DNA from: Branchiostoma floridae
Lineage: Eukaryota > Chordata > Leptocardii > Amphioxiformes > Branchiostomatidae
Assembly: GCF_000003815.2 (NCBI RefSeq)
Contig: NC_049981.1
Location: forward strand, 22,411,890-22,475,889
DNA length: 64,000 nucleotides
Direction of reading: 5' to 3'
Both the position numbers and the translations under genes were made by a program. Under the pieces are notes generated by a model. That model did no database searches, was not told the origin of the DNA, and saw only the letters and a list, made by a program, of their open reading frames with translations. Shown here one piece after another: positions 10,974 through 25,317 of the stretch. The number at the start of each line of letters is the position of its first letter. Position 1 is the first letter of the stretch.

Positions 10974-13900
10974 GTACGCGAAGTTTTTCTCTATCTGAAA
11001 TTGTAGACATGAAAATTTCACGAGCTAATGTGATTTTTCCGGCGGTTTTGTTGAGGGTTTCCTGGTGTTTTAAGCGCTCGGAGAAGGCTAGTGGTCACAG
11101 GTTGTAGCGGCCAACACGAGTCACCGTGTGGCCATGCCGTGGCCACGCCACGCTGCTCGACAAAGCCGAAAATTCTTCCCCGTTGAAATGTATTCCATTG
11201 TCTCTATTGTCCCGATTAAAGTCCGGTTATGTAGCTAAGGATATGTTTCTCTCCCAACCCACGGTCCGAGTCGGTAGTTTTATGTGCATTTCTCCAAGAA
11301 AATCGTGGTGTGAAGTTGACCAATTCCTTGCGAAATCGTGCGTAGGTTTGTTCAAGGGATTTACACGCCAGTGTGTGGGAACGGCTCGGCACACGAGGCG
11401 GCCTGCAAATTATACAACCATTATTAGTAGGTGATCTGTGCATAATGTGCCCTTAGGAAAAAACGAAATTCTAAAACGACATCGCTAGCCAGGTAGTCAG
11501 CGTTGCGGGACCTGGGGGAATCGTGACCATCAGCATTTCACGTTTTTATTGATGCGATACCCGGGCCCAAACTCAATCAGCACGCAGTCGTCCGCACTCC
11601 ATTCCAACTGCCGAACTTATTGCCTGACCCGCAATAACTGTACAGCATGACCATAAAACTGGCTCCCACTATTTCAGCGGCAACTTTTTACCAGCCATTT
11701 TCCCAGCAAGGCCGCAAATAGAGCACTGAAAATGTGGCATTTGAGAAGTTCTCCAGGATATGTAATAGATATTGAGCCAGTATTAGCATGTGAAGGGGCT
11801 TGTGAGAGCCCATGTGCTCAAGGCAATGTGCTTTGTTTCCAGACAACTGGCATATGGATACAGTAAACCAGCATTACATTCGTCTTGCATTTCATGGCAC
11901 GAACATATCAGGATCACTTTTTTATCTTGAGAAATTACCCAAGCCATCCACACTGAAGACCTGAAACTCTGGTCATGAAAAATTTAGTGGGTTCCCCGCC
12001 ACAGGCCCACCAGTGTTTAAAGCCCTCGGCTTCTCCGTTTTATCCGTGTATTCATAGCAAAACAGACCTTGAGCTCCTCTCAATTTGCTGAAAAGATCCA
12101 ACAATCAAGTGTGGAATTCCCCACTGAGGGGATTGGCTGTGACTGGTCCAAGTCCTGTGATGCTGGACCCATGTGGCCTTCATTGTGAATGCCATTAATC
12201 TCCTTGGGTCAGGCAAGTTGCAGGGAGGCAATCTGGGCTTAATGTTTCTTTTCCACATGACATTTCATGGCACTCCACTTGGGGGTGACCATAATGGAGT
12301 CCCCGTTCACCCAGACAAGATTTCCATTTTTTCGGGTGGGAGGGGACCGAAGAAAGTTATTCATACTCACAGAATTGTGGGCAACATGAATTGCAAGCAT
12401 ATGGCGATTCTTGCTACAAAGCCACACTTACATAAGGGATTTGTGGGGATGTACATGTAAATGCTAACTGGAACCACTAAAAGTAAAACGTGTAAGTACA
12501 AACAAGGATTCGTGAAGATAAAAGTTATGACCGCCTCTTGCAAAAGGACACCAGTGTTTCGTGCAAGCCTGGAGCGATGAGAATCATGTGTCAGTATTAT
12601 GTCCCCAGAAATATAGAAGCTTTGGACCTCATAACCCCTGATAGTAACTGTACCCATGTGTGAAGACATTTTTTTGTACAGAATAACGATCATCTTATTG
12701 TAATTATTGCAAGGAGACACTGGTTATAATCAATATCATTGTAGGATCCTGGAAAGGCAATGTATTTCAACACATAGAATTCATAGTGTAAGGTTACACA
12801 TGCATAATAAAAAGTCCTGGAGAGATATAGATTTTATCCCATGCAATAAAGTTAAGATGAACAAGTACCATGAAGAGTTTTAACAGAAAGTTTTACGGCC
12901 ACGCGGTTGTAAATGTGATGCGTAAAGTTTGGGGCTGTAAGTGTGATATGTGAGGATCCCGTCGTGCGTGTGGATGGCAGGTCATGTGTAGTTTCCAGCA
13001 TGTTCGGCGGAATGATACCAGGGATAATGTTCCGTTTCATCCCCTGCAATGCCTGTCTGGAATATTGACATTTACGAAAGGTACATTCCGCAGAGAACCC
13101 ATCTTAGAAGGAAAATGCCACGTCCCCCAGTAAGCTTATGCGACAAGTGTGTTCCTAATTAATGTTTCCCTGTAGTGTTGTAAAGCCTTGTCATTTTTAG
13201 GTGGTAAGTCCCTGTATTGCACCCAGCGCAGAGCACATGGCATATTCCTGTACCGCTCTGCTGTATTTTAATATGATGTGCAGCCATGGGGAGGCCTCTA
13301 GACGACTCATCTTGCTGCGGTGACAAAGAAATTGATGGAAGCAATCCTTTCGGACTGGCCTTTGGAGACATGTTGGTGTAGGGTCCCCATCATCACATAA
13401 TACAATTTTGAATGGGGATGATAAATAATGGATTCTGTGGAGGCAATGCTTTTAATTTTCAAGTCTAGTCCAATGGTGACAGGATTCAACTCCACTTTAC
13501 TCATATTGGTCACCAACAGTTCAAGGTGAAAACACTGACTGCAATGAGAATGGAAGGGTCACATGCCCCCAAAAAAGGCTGTGGTGTTTTCTGTTTCGAA
13601 CTGACAGACATTGTAAACTTGATACATGTCAGGCAGCAGATGAAAGAGATCAGGATTTAGAAGTTGGCATCTGTTGAAAGAAGATCTATTGGGAGTGGTT
13701 AACTAAAAACAGGAACAGGAATCATCAGCTGTCAGTTAGGGTTGTATTCTTTCTGGTAGCAGAGTCACAGACAACAGTTATAACAAGTATCCAAGACAGA
13801 TTTTATTGATGAACTGCTTCGCTTTTCGTACTTCCACTACAAAATCCAGATGCATGTCATGTATTATCTGTATACAGCATGCAGTATATTATGTCTGTTT

Positions 13901-16682
13901 TTTTAATCCTTGCACCTTGGGTTCATGTATTTATTAACTCTCAAGTAAGGTTTGTATGCGGGGTACCTAGGCACCCACATGGCCTCTACTGGACACTTCC
14001 CGGCAGATCCTTGAGTGTGTGGTGTTGTTGGAATGTGAAATTTTCCCACTATGCCGAGGCATGTGGAGGGGTCATGTTGGGCAGAGCCATCCATCGCTAA
14101 CAACGCTATCAAAATATTGAAGAGAAGAACCACTAGCATGGGAAGGATCCCTACATATTCCTGGCTTCCGACTGGGCAAACGTCAAAGATTAGGTATTGA
14201 GAGGAGTAAAATGTTTTGCATGTCATTGGATCATCGCTGTGAGAAACGAGGCTTCGTCATTTGTCAAAGAAGTGATAAATTTGACTCGAGAGATTTTCGC
14301 TGGTAGAGAAATTATACAGACCTGGATATAGATGCTGTTACTTGATTTGTAGATTTAGAAAGGTTGTACTCAGGTTTGTATTGATTGTCTCTCTCCTGCC
14401 ACAGACCTTTCTTACAAGCTGAGAAATCTAATTAGAAGTGAGTCTCAGTGACTGTTTTCAAATTGGCCCAGTGGGCATTATGATGCATACATATGCCCTG
14501 TGATTTTTGCCCATGTTGATAACAGCTAAGCCTCATTTGTTTGTCACCCATTATCATTTAGAAATTCTAAGGTAAAGTGTTGATGTGAATTTTTCATAAA
14601 GATTAAAAGTGGACATTTTATTTGAAATCTAGGTGTAATGAATAGCTCTTATTCTAAACAAGCTTTTAAATGCATATAAAGTTGATTATGATCATATGAT
14701 GAAGACAGGCTAAAGTCCAAACAAGCAGCATGAGTGGCTATGGCTGTGGCAAAGTTATTGTACTGGTAAGTCTGTTTAAACCCACAGTCCATATTTTCCA
14801 GGATGTTTACATAGTGCCACTGTGCCTTTGTTTGCAAGACTTATTGGCTATTTCCCTCCTTGGCACCTAATTACCTACAATGGCCACAAACACTGGGGAT
14901 TTTCTCTCCATTGTGTCTTATAAATCTCTCCATTTTAATGGTTGTCATGCCCACTGGTATCTGATTGGCTAGGAGGTAAGACTTCATTTAGAGTGAGCAT
15001 TATTCCTTCCCAGGCGGATTTTCCAAGACTTACGTATCATCAAATATGCCAAAAAGCCCACAAAGACAGAATCTCAGGCTTTATAGTTTATAATAAGTTT
15101 ATTCCCACATTAGCATGCACACAACAGACCATTTTTCCAAGCAGACAACAATGTCACAACATTGTAGTTTGAACGAGTCACTTTTCTTGAGTTGGATTGG
15201 AATGATTTAAATGTGAAAGGTGTAAAATTGTCCAAGTAATAATGCCATTATCACAAGACTACATGGGTCAAAGGTCAGGTAGCCTAGTATTTTTCCATGC
15301 CCACAAGTAAAAAGAAACACATGAAAGCATGCGGCTTTGTTATGACTCCCAAAGTGTTCATTCCTGCAGCTAGAATAGAAATGGAAGTATTCACGATCAC
15401 GCCAACCCACCATATTCATAACTGGAAGCCCTGTAATGGCGCTACAGTTATATCAACATGCATAGATATGGATCTCGCAAAACGCCCCGTGTTTTTAGGC
15501 AAAAGGTTAGCGCCGCATGAGCTATAACAAATTTTCGCTGCTCGAACCTCCAGGGTAAGGTGTAGGTGTCCCGGCGTGGTCATCAATCACAACTTATAAG
15601 TCCCCAATGTTGTGATGGATATGAACGGCTTGTGTTTGTGTCCCCAAGTCAACATAACTTTGCTGCAGTTGTACATCAACAGGGCTCGTGACTGCGACTA
15701 GATTTGGTCGCATCGCGACCGGTAATTTTAAGGATGCGCCTATTTTTGAAATGATGGTCGCACGGCGCGCCAATAAGAAAATGAGCAAAAAATAAAGCTT
15801 ACCAGTTCTGGACATGCAAAAACGTTTCGGTTCAGGTCCAAAAAAAATGAAACCCAAGTTATTCGGTACTGAACTCGTAAAAAATATATCCTTTAGGTTT
15901 TAGACCATCTTTAACCTTCCAAAAATCTTGAAATTTGCGCTGAACAAAGACGAAAACATCGCTAAATATATATAAACATTGCTGTCCATGTGCACACATG
16001 TGCACACTTACAGTCACTCAGATCCGGAAATTCTCTATCAAAACACAGAAATTAACAACCAACCAAACAAATTAAAAAGTTACCGATACATTTCCACTAT
16101 TTTTCACCCGTAGTCAACTTGTTTTAATGTTCCTGCAACGAAAAATTCCTTCCAAAATAAAGCACAAAACTCAATCGGTTCGAAAACATCCGCCATGTTG
16201 GATCTAAATATGAACTCACGCGTAATCTCGCGATAATAGGCGAGAGAATGCTCAGAGAATGATGTTTTTCTGCAGTTTCATCCAAAATTGATAGGGGGCA
16301 GTGCCTATTTTTTTGGCGACGCCTCAAGGGCGGAGGCATTTTTTTTATTTTTATTTTTTTTTATTGTTTTTTTGAGCCAGGGTAGCCCAACCCAGTATGA
16401 ATAAGGTACTCTACTAAGTTTGAATGTTTATTCCAAATGTTACTTTGTAACAATAATTATGAAATAAACTTGTGAATTTTTTTTATTTCTTTAATTTTCA
16501 TTTTCATTCATTTTTTTTTACTTTTGTTTTTATTCTTGTTGATACTGTGACAATATGTGCCATAGTATAGTAATTACATCAACATTGTAATTCTCTGGAT
16601 TTTTGCTAGATTGTTTTGCCATTACATTGTATAACATATTATAATATTATATCATAATGTAATATTCTATGCCTTGGATTAA

Positions 16683-16775
16683 GGTCCGGACTCATTAGGT
16701 CCGGACCTGAACCTAAACCTCCGGATTCTAATCTGGACCTGAACCTAAACGTGGGTTCAGGTACGCATCCGGGAT
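16683..16775. repeat. Short repeats of the GGTCCGGACCTGAACC type
   Basis: Inside the transposon at 15680, the motif GGACCTGAACCTAAAC occurs twice (near 16704 and 16734). GGTCCGGAC occurs twice just before, and the reverse form GGGTTCAGGT follows. Because GGTCCGGACC is self-complementary, the block can fold on itself. No coding content. Confidence 0.7.
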
Positions 16776-17011
16776 TCCCTACGTCTATACAATGTATGTA
16801 GTAATGGCTGCAGAATTAATCCGCGATTAGAAAAATCAAGCAACACGCCGGCTGATTTGAGCATTCATGAATAAAGGTTCAAACAAGCATTTTGTACAGG
16901 ATCAATGCTTTTTCTGTTATAATCTATGCAAATACTTAATTCCAGGTTTAAAACATTGATTTATAGGAGTAATACTTTGTATGGCTTAAGACGTTTGCTT
17001 GTGCTCCTAAC

Positions 17012-17064
17012 TTTTTGCTGGCGCTCCTAAGTTTTAAGAGTTAGGAGCGCCACGCTCCTAGGTC
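17012..17064. repeat. Subterminal hairpin of the CAGGGCTC element
   Basis: GGCGCTCCTAA is followed after about 10 nt by its exact complement TTAGGAGCGCC. Further, less exact copies of GCTCCTAA lie on both sides. Subterminal inverted repeats of this kind near the end of a hAT-like element are commonly transposase-binding or structural repeats. That role is inferred here. Confidence 0.75.
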
Positions 17065-19200
17065 AAAAAGTTAGTCTGGAGCCCTGATCAATTAGAGCCC
17101 AGCTCCCTGGTTGAATTGTGAAATGGGAGGTTCCAGCACTTTTGGTATTGACATTATCGTGTGTTAACCTTGTTTCTGTCACGTTGAAGCCAAGTCGTCC
17201 ATGCTGTTTGCTCTGTTGTGTGAACCAGTTGGGTATGAAATTACAGTTGGGTGTGGTGAACGGAATTTGTTGATGGCCCCAAACAATTTACCTTCCAGGC
17301 CCATCCCTTGTTGTTATGAAGGTTTCAAATTTATCAGGATCCCTTCCATGGACTGCTAGAGTGTGAAAGCAGAATAAATGCAAGACTTATAAATTACAAA
17401 GTGCATAATTCATGCTCAGATAGCTATATGCGAGGAGACCATCTGGTGTTAATAGCATATGATTCCTAAAATTCGGGAGTGTGTCTATCCAAGCTGCTTT
17501 ACACCCCTGGCCTTGAACTATACGTTTGGCAAAGTCTGCTGCAGCCGGAGCCATGAATACATGAATCAAACTAACTGTTTGGGCTGCGAGGGTTCAGATT
17601 TATGTAGCATCATTTCCCAGGTAAATATCTTCGATTAGGAGCGGTGCGATGTTATCTGGTGACATCATTACCTGACAAGGTGTGACGAAGTTCAGGAACG
17701 GGGATAAAACATGAGCAGGGGATCAATCAAAAGTGTTTTCTGCAGGCCCGTTGTCACGGTTATTATCAGGATGGGTGCTGGAAGATCCGAAGACGGATGT
17801 CGGCGCCACGATTGCTATAGATCTCCCTGTTCAAGTACATCATGTTGTAGAGCATGAATCAATGTGTCCTTGACAGATTCCATCACAAGTCCAAAGGTTA
17901 GATATGATTCACCGGGGCCTGTCCAAGCTTTTCCCCACGATCGATACGTCACCGGCCCATAGCATTTTCCAGGTACTTTTCTCGGAAAATTTGCAATTAC
18001 AGGATATTGTTAGAAGTGTACATCTGCTTTGCCTGCTGTCGATGTTTACTCTTTATCTCCATGGCAGCGCAGTGATGGGCACATATTTTCCATGTGGGGG
18101 TTCAGAAGGTTAGAATGTGACTTTGGTCCCCCTCACATCTTGTAGTGAAGTTTGTGTGGCAGATGTGGGCAAACCCCAGTGACTTTGAGGGGTCACATGG
18201 AATGCCCCCTCTGTATGTCCCACAGTACATTGAAAACACTACATCTGGGATCAATTTGGAAAGAGTAGTAGACTTTAGCCAAATGCTTGTGTGCTTTCCT
18301 TCACTGTTGGTGCCAAATAAGCCTGTATCTCTGCCAGATTGAGCCTCAAGCTTTAAAGTAATATTCTTCTGTTTAATTTAAGCCATAAGCCAGTCTTAGT
18401 GATTTGCATAGCTGAGAAACAGTGTTAAGGAATCGATGGGCGCTGGATGAATTGTTCCATGCCTTGTTGATTCCCTTGAGAGGTGGGAAGAATAATAGCA
18501 CTTGCCAGTTCTATTCCTTGACCCCACCCTTAGGTAAATACAACCTGTATAGTGGAACCACTAGCTCCCTTTCTGGCAACTCCAAATCTAAACAGGATCT
18601 CTAAAAACAGTTGGTTTGTTGGGATGGTGGAGATACGTTATAATCACCAGAGCTTTGTTGAAGATAGAGGAAGTAGTCCCATCGGATTGGGAGGAGATGA
18701 GTTTCCTTAGCACTTAGGATGGATGTAAAGGGTGGGCCTGTCTTGGGCTTTCTCAGGAAAACCAAGTGAATGGGTGGTGCACTGGTAAACCAATTTCCGT
18801 ATGATGAAATGCAATCTACCTGAGGCTCTTGTTGGAAGGGAGGGGAGGGTTGGGTTTGGTCCTTCTCTTTTGTAGTTGTATTCAACCTATTCATATTCAT
18901 GTTTACAGAGTAAATTTTTTTGAGTGCATTGTCTTGATAAACTGGACATGACACTATAAAAGTGTCCTGAAATTTTGAAAGCAACATACATGACAGGAGG
19001 TGTGCAAGTGTGGGGTGTATGATGGCTGCACTGCACAGTATCAACTATAAGCTTCAAGCATTCAGTAAGTCGATGAGATGGTAAATTATGTGCAACAACA
19101 TGAAGTGCAACATATGTGTGTGCCCCTGCATGAAACCAGGACGGCCCCCAGCGAAACATTATAAAGTCAACATGGTGTAAAGCTTATAATTTCAATTTTA

Positions 19201-19420
19201 TTGCGCCAGCACCATAATGGCCACCCCAGGTGCGAATTGGAATTCCCGTCGCGTTGAGCCAAGGACAGGCATTTTATACCCATCACCCTCCCTTCTCAGT
19301 ATAAAACGGTAGCGCTCGTATAGCCCTTTCACGGCCCATAATTTCCCCCGTCCAATTCGCCGCGGCATCAGTGTCGAGCATAATTGGATCTTTCACATAA
19401 TTGTGGCTTTCCTAATGCGA
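19201..19420. promoter_or_regulatory. CpG-retaining intronic island, possible regulatory element
   Basis: This block of about 220 bp in the first intron keeps many CpG dinucleotides in an otherwise CpG-poor intron. It contains TATAAAACGG, repeated AATTGGA/AATTCG motifs and several ATAATT homeodomain-type cores. No open frame explains it. A conserved enhancer is one explanation; local composition is another. Confidence 0.25.
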
Positions 19421-19700
19421 TCAGACACTGCCCCTTTGATGACTTTCTCTGTCTTTCAGTCAGCTCCTGCGTAATAGCTCTTGTCATGGAGATATATTGG
19501 TGCTTTGCATGCATTATTTTTGTTTTTACAGGCTATAACAAGCAACATTACTACGCTGTGGAAACATAACAATGGTCCACGCTCTCTGACATTCAAATAG
19601 AGAAATAGTTTCAGAGGTAAGATAGAGTGATGGCATGTGTCGGGAAAATTATTTGAAAAAATAGAATTTGGCTGCTTTGTCATTGCCGCCCAGCGGAAAA

Positions 19701-19757
19701 GCAATCGCCCATTGATTGAACAACAATTGGGACAAAGCCGCTCCCCTGTTTACCCTC
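19701..19757. promoter_or_regulatory. SOX and FOX site cluster
   Basis: Within 60 bp there are ATTGATTGAACAACAATTGG (two inverted ACAAT-type SOX cores), GACAAAG (19731-19737, a SOX/TCF core) and TGTTTAC (19747-19753, an exact forkhead core). The cluster is denser than expected nearby. It lies in the first intron of the hnRNP gene and might belong to an enhancer. This rests on motif matching by eye only. Confidence 0.3.
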
Positions 19758-20862
19758 CAATTCAACTCTGTCAGTGATACCCCCGCCCGACAGCCCGGCA
19801 TTACCTGAGATATAGTGTGTGGTCACCACAGTATAATGTGATAGCCATTCAGGCCCCATCTAGGATGCGAAAGTGTTACTGTGTCGTCCTCCCCCCACAA
19901 TGGCAATAATTTTTTCATGGCCCCGGCCCACCAAATGATCTATGCATGCTTCGATTGTGGAGAAAATTACCAGTTGTCAGGCGGAGCTAGATAGATTAGT
20001 TCTATTGTGATGCTCCGCTTGTGAGGGAATGAGCTGAGTTACAGACAACGGTACGCAGTCAGGGCGTCGTGTGTGATACTCCACTTGCGTATTCCCTCCG
20101 ATATGTGGCCGTATATTCGGTTCATAATTCTTTCTGCGTGAATAAATTTGCAATCCCCTCCATCCGTCAGCGCTGTCACGACAGATAGCCATTTGTTTCA
20201 GAGGCCCTCTGGTGTCCCCTGGCACAGGCTTGTTAATGTGTTGGAGTGGAGTGGAATAATTCCACTTCAGGAACACGAAGGCTTCAAGGTAATTCAGCTG
20301 CTTTGACCCATAAAGAGGGCAAAATTATCCTTGACCTGCTGGTCATCTGTGAGTTTGATATTATTTCGCTGTTGCCGAAAAAGTTTACGAAGTTGTTAAC
20401 ATTTGGCTGCTGTGGTAAGATGAATTTGGTGAAATAAACAAGAATCTTCATGGTAATAAAAATGATACTGTCTGCTAACGGTAGCGTATGACATTACTGT
20501 ATTAGACTATTAGCCATGTCTGAATACAATGGTTCATGTACATTATAGCAATGAAATTTCACTTCTACTTCTTTGAAAATGCTTGAGAAGAGTTCGATTT
20601 CAAATTATAACTCTTATCAAAAATAAGGTGCTTGCAATTTAAATGGCCCGGTAAGCCTGAGCGAAAAAGAAGGGATTGAAAAGGTCGCAGCCCCAGAGAG
20701 CCATCGCAGGCTTTCCTTATTTAAGAGAAGGTAAAGCATCTATCAGCATGGGTGTGATTAACCTGTGCTCCTGTCAGATGGGGAAGATAAATGGCTCCTT
20801 CTTCCTTACACAGATTTCAGGACTGCCTATTGAAGTAGGAGACTGCAGCTGCTGAACACAGC

Positions 20863-21115
20863 AAAAAATTTGACAGATTGCTCGACGGATTTCGTAAATG
20901 TCTCGTGTTGTTGTCTGCTGAACATTAAAAAATTTGACAGATTGCTCAAGAAATTTCGTAAATTTCTCTTGTGTTGTTATCTGCTGAACAACAAAAAATT
21001 TGACAGATTGCTTGACAAATTTCATAAATTTTTCTTATGTTGTCTGTTGAACAACGAAAAAGTTTAACAGATCGCTCGACGAATTTTGAAACTTTTTCTT
21101 GCTTTTGTTGTCTTT
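20863..21115. repeat. Tandem repeat, four units of 64-66 bp
   Basis: Units start with AATTTGACAGATTGCTC at 20867, 20931 and 20997. A diverged unit AGTTTAACAGATCGCTC follows at 21061. Each continues with an AAATTTCGTAAATTTCTCTT-like part and TGTTGTCTGCTGAACAAC. The repeats are translatable on both strands in places, which creates misleading small frames, but unit lengths are not all multiples of three. A related single unit lies near 57779, so the sequence is a dispersed family. Confidence 0.9.
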
Positions 21116-24100
21116 AAAACCATACTTGAATATCATGCGTTATATTCCAATTATAATTATCAAAGTGCACATACATCCTCATTTGGTCACTGAACAGTCA
21201 CTCAGCCAACTTGTCAAGTGGAAAGAGTGCGCCTACAAGCACACCCTGGGAAGACCCGTACCTGTGGTACTACTGTTGTCACTAATTTGCCTTCAGACCT
21301 TGGATACAGGACCTCAGAACTAGAAAGGGTTGTATGGGAGATCAGAAAACACAAGGTGAAGATGGTGATTGCTAACACTCGAGAGAGAGAGAGTGGGCTG
21401 ACCCAACCTTGCATTAGAATTTAGAGAAACTGCTCGAGTCTGGGACTGGATTAAGTGGAAAACCCTGACTGACGGGATGCACGATAGAGAATACTGGAAG
21501 CAGAACTTTGTGTATGCTTCAACTCTTTTGTAGAGTAAGAATATGTATGTCTGAATACTTACATGTTCGATAATTCAGGATATTTTACATGGAAAAATGC
21601 AGGCCGTTATAGTGTCTGATGACTCACCGAAGAGTGACAGTCAAGCCCCTCTATAATCCTGTACAATTTGTAATGTAGATCCTGGTAGGTCTTCAGATTT
21701 TTTTTTAAAGTAAGAAAGTGATGATGAGACAGGCAACAAGAGTTAAAGGCCAGGCTCCAGATGGGGGATGTCAGGAGGTTGACAGAGATAGATGTAGGAA
21801 GGGGTGTTACTGTCACCTTTCCGTTGACAGACAAGTCGATTCTGCATATCACCAGCCCTACACCTTATCCCTGATGCAGACAGCGATCTGGGTTCTTATG
21901 CCACATCATAGCGGACTGTTCTAGCATTATATTGCCTTTCTGTGAGATGATAATGTGAGAAATTCAGCTCAGATCATATTTCTGGTTTAATCCGAGATGC
22001 GTTGATAGCTTCCAAAGAGGATTTCCACAGAGTCCGCTGAGCGCCGAGAAACCGAAGTCAATACGCAGGAAATGACTTTTCATAAGTAGCGGAAGGCAAG
22101 CGATCAGATAGTATTTTACATTAGCATGCATCCACGGTAGCGAACACGTGCCGCGCTGGATTAAAGATTCATGACAGTGCACCTCCTCGTATACACCTGT
22201 CAGAGATATTGCTCTAATATTTCTCATCACTGCAGTAATATACATAGATGGTTAATCAATTTCTTATCCGTTACCCGCCCCATATTGTCTCCTAGTCAAT
22301 ATTACTGCCATCTGTCATAAAGGGAAGGGACTGTGCGTCGGTTTGTGGGATGGCGGGATGCGGGAATCATTCCTGTCACACCTCCTTCTGTGGGGGATTG
22401 TTGGCGGAGATTAAACACTTCCCATCATGAGCTAAGCAGCCAAGTGGAGATGAGGGCTGACAGGGGGGACATCTGATGCCCTTGATCAGAACAAGAAAGG
22501 ATGTGGCCTCTGGCACATGACCTCCAGCGCTCCAAGTCTTAGATGATGCACAGTAACTCGTACAGTGTGAGCTTGAGAGTATTCTGGGATAACAAAGGTC
22601 ATCTAAAGGGAAATCCAAGACAACCGCCCTGTTTGTGTATCACTTCATCACCTCCCTGATTCCCTGTTACCCTTTTTGCCACCAGTTTACCATCATTTGC
22701 TCCACAATTTTGTGGCTATTCCCAGAAGCAATACCTAAGTGCTTTTCCTATGGCAGGAAGAACCCAGTGAGACAAGGGGGCTTACCACTGGCCCTGGCAG
22801 TCAGAAACTAATGCATTTCTATGGGAATTAGCAAAGGTTGGTGGTTATAGAGTGATGCTGATCCTCCCAGCATGTTGTCCATTTTCCTGAACAGACTTTG
22901 GGAGGAGACAAAAAGAAATTCGAGGGTGAAGTGATGGGCCTCATTGTGTCCAGAATTGATTTCTTTCCTTTGCCATTGATTAAAGCAGGATACTTGGGGG
23001 ATTTTTATTTCTGGCCCGTTGGTACAAGTACCCTTCGGATGAAGCCAAATTGGTGGTGACATTGCTGCATGCATTCCCTGACACGGCGCTGTGGCTATGG
23101 ATTATCTGCGGGCTCCTTGACAAGCCCGGGCGATATTTTTACCTGTGGGGCGAGCAAGGTCAATCACAAGCCATTCATTTGTAATGAGGATTTTATGGAG
23201 ATGCTGTCCCCAGTAATTTGGGAGGAGGTGGAAATTGGGAGGAGGCAAGACCATGGACAAAGGGCGTAAGTGGAAGGGAACCAGTAATGCCGTTGTTGGT
23301 CTGTGACTTTTTATTTGGACTTGTGACGAAAGACACTAGAAGTAGCTTTCATATATGCTGGTTCAAAAGTTAGCCTTCGTATATGCTGGTTTAAATGTTT
23401 CCATTTCATTTAACATTAATGTGTGCAAATGCTAGATCCCCCAAAGAATGGCAAAATAAATTATTGCGTCCTATGACTGAAAGGTCTGGCTCATAATCAC
23501 CTAAGTTTGATGCAACTGTTATATACACGGTCTTGTCTGTACAGTCTCTTGTTTGACAAAGGGTTTGAAGAGTAGTTGTCTTTAGTTTGATCAGCTACAG
23601 TACCAGTTTGCTGAAGGAAGACCCATCCCACCCAAAGTTGTTTATAATTATAGTGTGAGGCTGTTGAAAGGTCAGCACACGCCCGAGGGGGAAAGTGTGA
23701 AAGCTTTGTGCGGACAGGACACGATGTGTAAAGCAACGTGCATCGCTTTGTTTGGTACACAGGGTTACCTGTTGCCGTGACGCAGTGAAAAGGTGTTTAT
23801 CTGGGACTTCCACGGGGACGGCTGGAATAAATGGTGTTTGTCCCATCACAAACGTGTTCCTGCTTTGTGAAGTGCCAGCGTGGCAGGCTGAATGTTGTCC
23901 AGATGTGTGCGTTTTTATGCCCAAGCGAAACCAGTAACGTACTGCCAAGATTAAGGTAGAACAGACTGGGGAGGGTGATAAGGGGCATAACTTGCCCTAT
24001 GCCACCTTGCGGGGTTTTGTCGGCGAAGAACAGTTACTTCCAGGGGCTCGACTGAAGCCGAAGGCAGTTTGAAGAAAATTGGGGCCCGGTAATAAAGTTG

Positions 24101-25317
24101 CACATTCCAGTTTTCCCGGCCTTGGGGATGTTGTAATTTGCAGCCCAACCCCAGCAATTTGGACATGCCAAAGAGGTCAAGCCAAGTGTCTTCAGGAGCA
24201 GGGCCTGAGCAATAGACTGTATTATCACCAGTGTCACTCATATGAGATAGGGCCTTTGGAGGTTGGCAGACCAAATTGCTCCCAACCCTCTTTGCCTTAT
24301 CACTTGACCTGGGTACTAATGGAAAAGCAGGCAGAGTTGTGCCGAGTTATCAAAGTGTTTGGACTTTGTATTACAATCAAATCTCGTACGTGATGCAAGT
24401 GGTCACAGGGCTGTTGGTACAATGACATCAAACTAACTTAGTTCTAGGTTTTCCCTATACTGAAATATCGAAAAGAGAAGAAGAAATTTTCCATCACATA
24501 CCGATTCTGCTTCAGCGAACACATTATTAGGCGGGGCATTCATGTGAAACTGCACAGGTGGATGACACTTCTGTAGGAAGGGCCAGGTCAGAAAATGACT
24601 TTTATCCTAATATTTAGGATAATCCAATATAGTGTCAAATATTGACAGCGTTCGTTTGATCCTCCCGCCCGTAACTTTTTATTAGACGAGAGGGGACGCG
24701 GTAATCCACTGTTCCAAAGAGTTATTACAAAATTGCAATATTGCAGGTTATACTTGTAGAATTGTCGCCCCTCCCCAGTTCATGCAGTGAAAACACAACA
24801 AGGCACCTCAGCTCCTTTTTAGCTCCTCCCTCACTCCTTTCCACCAAACCCATTTATCAAAATTGCTATCCCTTCAGGCAGTCTAAATGCTCAGCAAAGT
24901 TGTACACATGCAGAGCCGACCTTGAGTTTTCCTTATGTGGTGACTTGGCACTGAAAAATGTTCAGCTGCCATAGATCATATTCTGGATAACTCAATTTAT
25001 CTATTGCTAATTAATATTGTCCTTTTGAGAAGCTACAAATGGTAGTGTTATACTTAAAGAATGAAGAATTACTCATGTTGTTACCGCTAAAACTTACACA
25101 TAGGGGGCATCTACAGAATGTTAAATTTTATGGACAACTTTCTGATTTATTAGACACCTTGGGGAAAGATTTTGTTGATGAGTTTTCAGGAAACCTGAAC
25201 TTCTAAGTTTCGAAAGAGGTCTTCCATAAAGTAGGACAGATAAAAGGGACCTCTGCTATTGAGAACACATGTTGACCTATAACAGTATAAGTTCAGACTG
25301 TCTGGATTCTGTCTGGT

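Larger units (their letters stand above)
15680..17086. mobile_element. CAGGGCTC-ended DNA transposon, non-autonomous, 5-bp TSD
   Basis: The left end CAGGGCTCGTGACT and right end AGTCTGGAGCCCTG are inverted copies over 12 of 14 bases. Both are flanked by ATCAA (15675-15679 and 17087-17091), a perfect 5-bp duplication. CAGGG ends suggest the hAT superfamily. From memory, hAT5-type elements have 5-bp duplications. The 1.4-kb interior contains long T-runs (16336-16510), GGTCCGGACCTGAACCTAAA-type repeats and a strong hairpin near the right end. I see no transposase reading frame. It could also be two nested elements with one end each, because the arms diverge after 14 bp. Confidence 0.65.

Noticed and set aside
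10126-11010. 294-codon open frame on the minus strand across the hnRNP promoter and exon 1b
   Set aside because: It is antisense to a well-supported coding exon and promoter, has no recognisable domain, and CpG-rich DNA lowers the stop-codon rate. Chance is the simpler explanation.
18601-19044. 147-codon minus-strand frame in intron 1
   Set aside because: No domain and low-complexity composition; it lies in AT-rich intron with no supporting splice sites.
20863-21115. Array of direct repeats considered as CRISPR-like
   Set aside because: Units are contiguous with no unique spacers and the context is an animal intron. It is a minisatellite.
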